DNA from: Climacium dendroides
Lineage: Eukaryota > Streptophyta > Bryopsida > Hypnales > Climaciaceae
Direction of reading: 5' to 3'
Assembly (NCBI GenBank): GCA_950106755.1
Contig: OX467090.1
Location: forward strand, 10,105,489-10,169,488
Length of the DNA: 64,000 nt
Shown: piece after piece, positions 61,987 to 64,000 of the stretch
Layout: the number at the start of each line of letters is the position of its first letter
Numbering within the stretch: the first letter of the stretch is position 1
Program-made: the position numbers and the translations under genes
Notes under the pieces: generated by a model
Told to the model about the DNA's origin: nothing
Seen by the model: only the letters and a program-made list of their open reading frames with translations
Database searches by the model: none

Positions 61987-62281
61987 AAAACTAATTGTAA
62001 ATGATGTAGTGTTTTGTCATTTCTCTCAACATAGTTGCATTGTAAGATTTTATTAGAAGGATTTTAACCCTTTACATACTAAGTCATTGGCTTGATTAAG
62101 AACATTGCATGCATTGGTTTAAGTAAATAATTATTAAAATTAAATTTTAAAAAAACATATAAACTCTTCAAAATTGCTTAAACGTTTAAGGATTAATAAA
62201 AGGGTTAATTCTTTAAAACCTATTAGAATTAGAGGATGTATGATTGACATTACCTAGAATATGATAGAATTTTTTTTAAAG

Positions 62282-63096
62282 TACTAGCAGTTGGCGCTTG
62301 CTATGCTACACATTCATCATTAGAATTTTATAAGAATTTTTATGTATTAGATAGAATGCAGAACAAAAATTTCAATAAATCTTCAAATAAAAATGACTAA
62401 AATCTTTGTATAATTTTTTTATAAGTAAGCATATATTAAAATGCACAATAGAAATTTATTGAATGATGAATGAAACATATGCAATGGTAAATACTATAAA
62501 AGATACACATACATTAAAATGCATTAGAAATTTGACTCCATTGTTATAAAAAATGGCAACCTAAATTGAAGAATTGAAAAGAAAAACTTATAAATCTCAA
62601 AAACTTTGTGAACAACTTAATTGTTGTGGAATCCAAAATCACTTCAATTGAATAAATTTCTCAAAATCATTTGGTAGTAGCAATAGAAAATTGAAATCAT
62701 GAAAGCTCAAAGCTCACAAAAGCACAAAATCATAGAAGTGCAAAGAAGTGTAAAACCAAGAGAAGCAATGGATTTGCTACCTCTATAATATCATCCTATG
62801 GATCCTCTTTAATATCACCTTAATTGCAACAACTATAATATTTTTATAACATCACCCTTTGTAAAAAGTGATATTACAAAAGTGATTGCAAACTGCTATT
62901 CTATTTTTGTAATATCACATTGTGTAAAAATACAATTTCTATGTATGAATGATTGAAAATATTTTTACAAAATATTTAAAATAATTATTTTAAAGACTTA
63001 TTGAAATCATTATCATGCATTCTATTCAAATATGTCAGAATTTTACTAATATGTAATACAATGAATGCGTAGCATAGCAAGCACAAGCCCCTAGTA
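62282..63096. mobile_element. TIR element with TACTAG ends
   Basis: The left end TACTAGCAGTTGGCGCTTGC and the inverse of the right end (TACTAGGGGCTTGTGCTTGC) continue together through TATGCTACRCATTCAT, giving imperfect inverted repeats of about 37 bp around 815 bp. The interior is AT-rich, with repeated GTGATATTAC/GTAATATCAC motifs near 62865-62925 and no transposase. Confidence 0.75.
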
Positions 63097-64000
63097 TGAA
63101 TGATAGCATTTGTGATATTACAGAGGGGCTTATGATTTTAGTAGTATGATGATGTAGTGCAAACAAATTCCATACTGTGGTCAAAGTAATATAAAATTGT
63201 TGGATAGGCATCAAAAAAACTTTTCTCTCAACTTGTATGGCTAACATCTTTCAATTTTAATAGTTAAAGTTGACAAAACATTTACTACATAATCTTGTAG
63301 AAGTCTAGTACAAGAAGTTAAGTTGGAATTTGGAAAAGTAATATTTTTTTTATTTGCGTAGATCAATGCACTAGATATGGCAATTTTGAGTGGTTTTTGA
63401 GCAAAAAAAAAGCCTAGGAACATTAGGAATTAAATGCAAAGAATTATTAGTGTCCATTGTGGCTTATAGTAGAGCTTACTTCCATTAAAAAATTTGAATG
63501 AAGATATTTTATTCTTCATTCATCAATTCATTCTAAATCCATCCATCCATCAAATCCAATTGATCTACAATATCTTTATATTATTAAGCATGGAGTCACC
63601 AAAACTAATCATATTGCTAGTCACATTACTTAATCCTTAAATGTTGACGGAGACATTTTTTGTCCAATGGATGACAAAAAAATCCTTCTAGTAGGATAGA
63701 AGTGCAACTCTTGGAATATTTTTCTAATAAACTTTCTTAGAAAGATATTCCCTCTATCTAAAACTAAAGCTGTAGTACTTCTACAATTTCCATGAAAAAA
63801 CATGGATTTATTTACAAAGAGAGGAAGTCAATAGAATTAGCATCTAAATCAATTTGTTTCATAGGATTGTTGTGGAATTAGTTATGAGTTTCTAAAGCAT
63901 GAATAGCACCATGCTAAAAAAGTGTTCTATTCTCCATTGGATAACTCAAAACTTCAATATGCACCTCAATGTTAGAAGATGCTTTTAGAACAAGGGTGCT
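63097..64000. other. AT-rich spacer with an R1 fragment
   Basis: No gene. About 63631-63710 is a partial R1 repeat (TAATCCTTAAATGTTGAC, ATGACAAAAAAATCC, AGAAGTGCAACT). Confidence 0.55.

Overview
The window reads as nuclear DNA of a land plant. The evidence is GT-AG introns, plant-type U-box-like ARM repeats, a plant-style kinase, a plant hAT transposase with BED and DUF659 regions, short TTTAGGG-type tracts, and dense miniature transposons in AT-rich spacer. A seedless plant (moss or liverwort grade) is my best guess from the kinase-ARM architecture, but the sequence does not prove it. I found no tRNA or rRNA gene and no reverse-transcriptase or integrase motif. Gene density is very low.

There are two apparently intact genes, both on the minus strand. 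The first (64-963) is a single-exon ARM-repeat protein. The second (30225-33654) is a four-exon gene joining a helical N-terminus, a complete protein kinase domain and a C-terminal ARM array (about 887 aa). I rebuilt it from splice sites, and all three introns are phase 1. Two broken relatives lie nearby: a piece truncated at both ends (27710-28885), and a relic of the 5' leader and first exon (about 54600-56380). This is a small local family in decay.

From about 36.8 to 54.5 kb lies the most unusual part: two divergently oriented composite elements. Each has two long ORF bodies, and each ORF is preceded within about 150-330 bp by a GC-rich tract built on CCGTCCGCC, with one more tract at the far end. 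The left element (minus) holds an ORF with an unnamed conserved domain and then a kinase-like ORF with HxDxxxxN and DWG motifs. The right element (plus) holds the same unnamed domain joined to a heptad-repeat coiled coil and a RING finger, then a BED/DUF659/hAT transposase and an acidic ORF. These bodies stay in one frame over thousands of bases but carry 14 in-frame stops with almost no frameshifts.

The rest is AT-rich spacer packed with small repeats. These include a nearly 900-bp inverted repeat (8741-9639), a Tourist-like MITE with TTA duplications, two copies of a long-TIR family (16126, 24698), a perfect 73-bp-arm CACTA-type hairpin with TGT duplications (37247-37396), a MITE with nested insertions (20260-20807), several other TIR elements near 59.5-63.1 kb, a tRNA-derived SINE (61735-61986), and two dispersed families called R1 and R2 here. 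Boundaries and identities were judged by eye.
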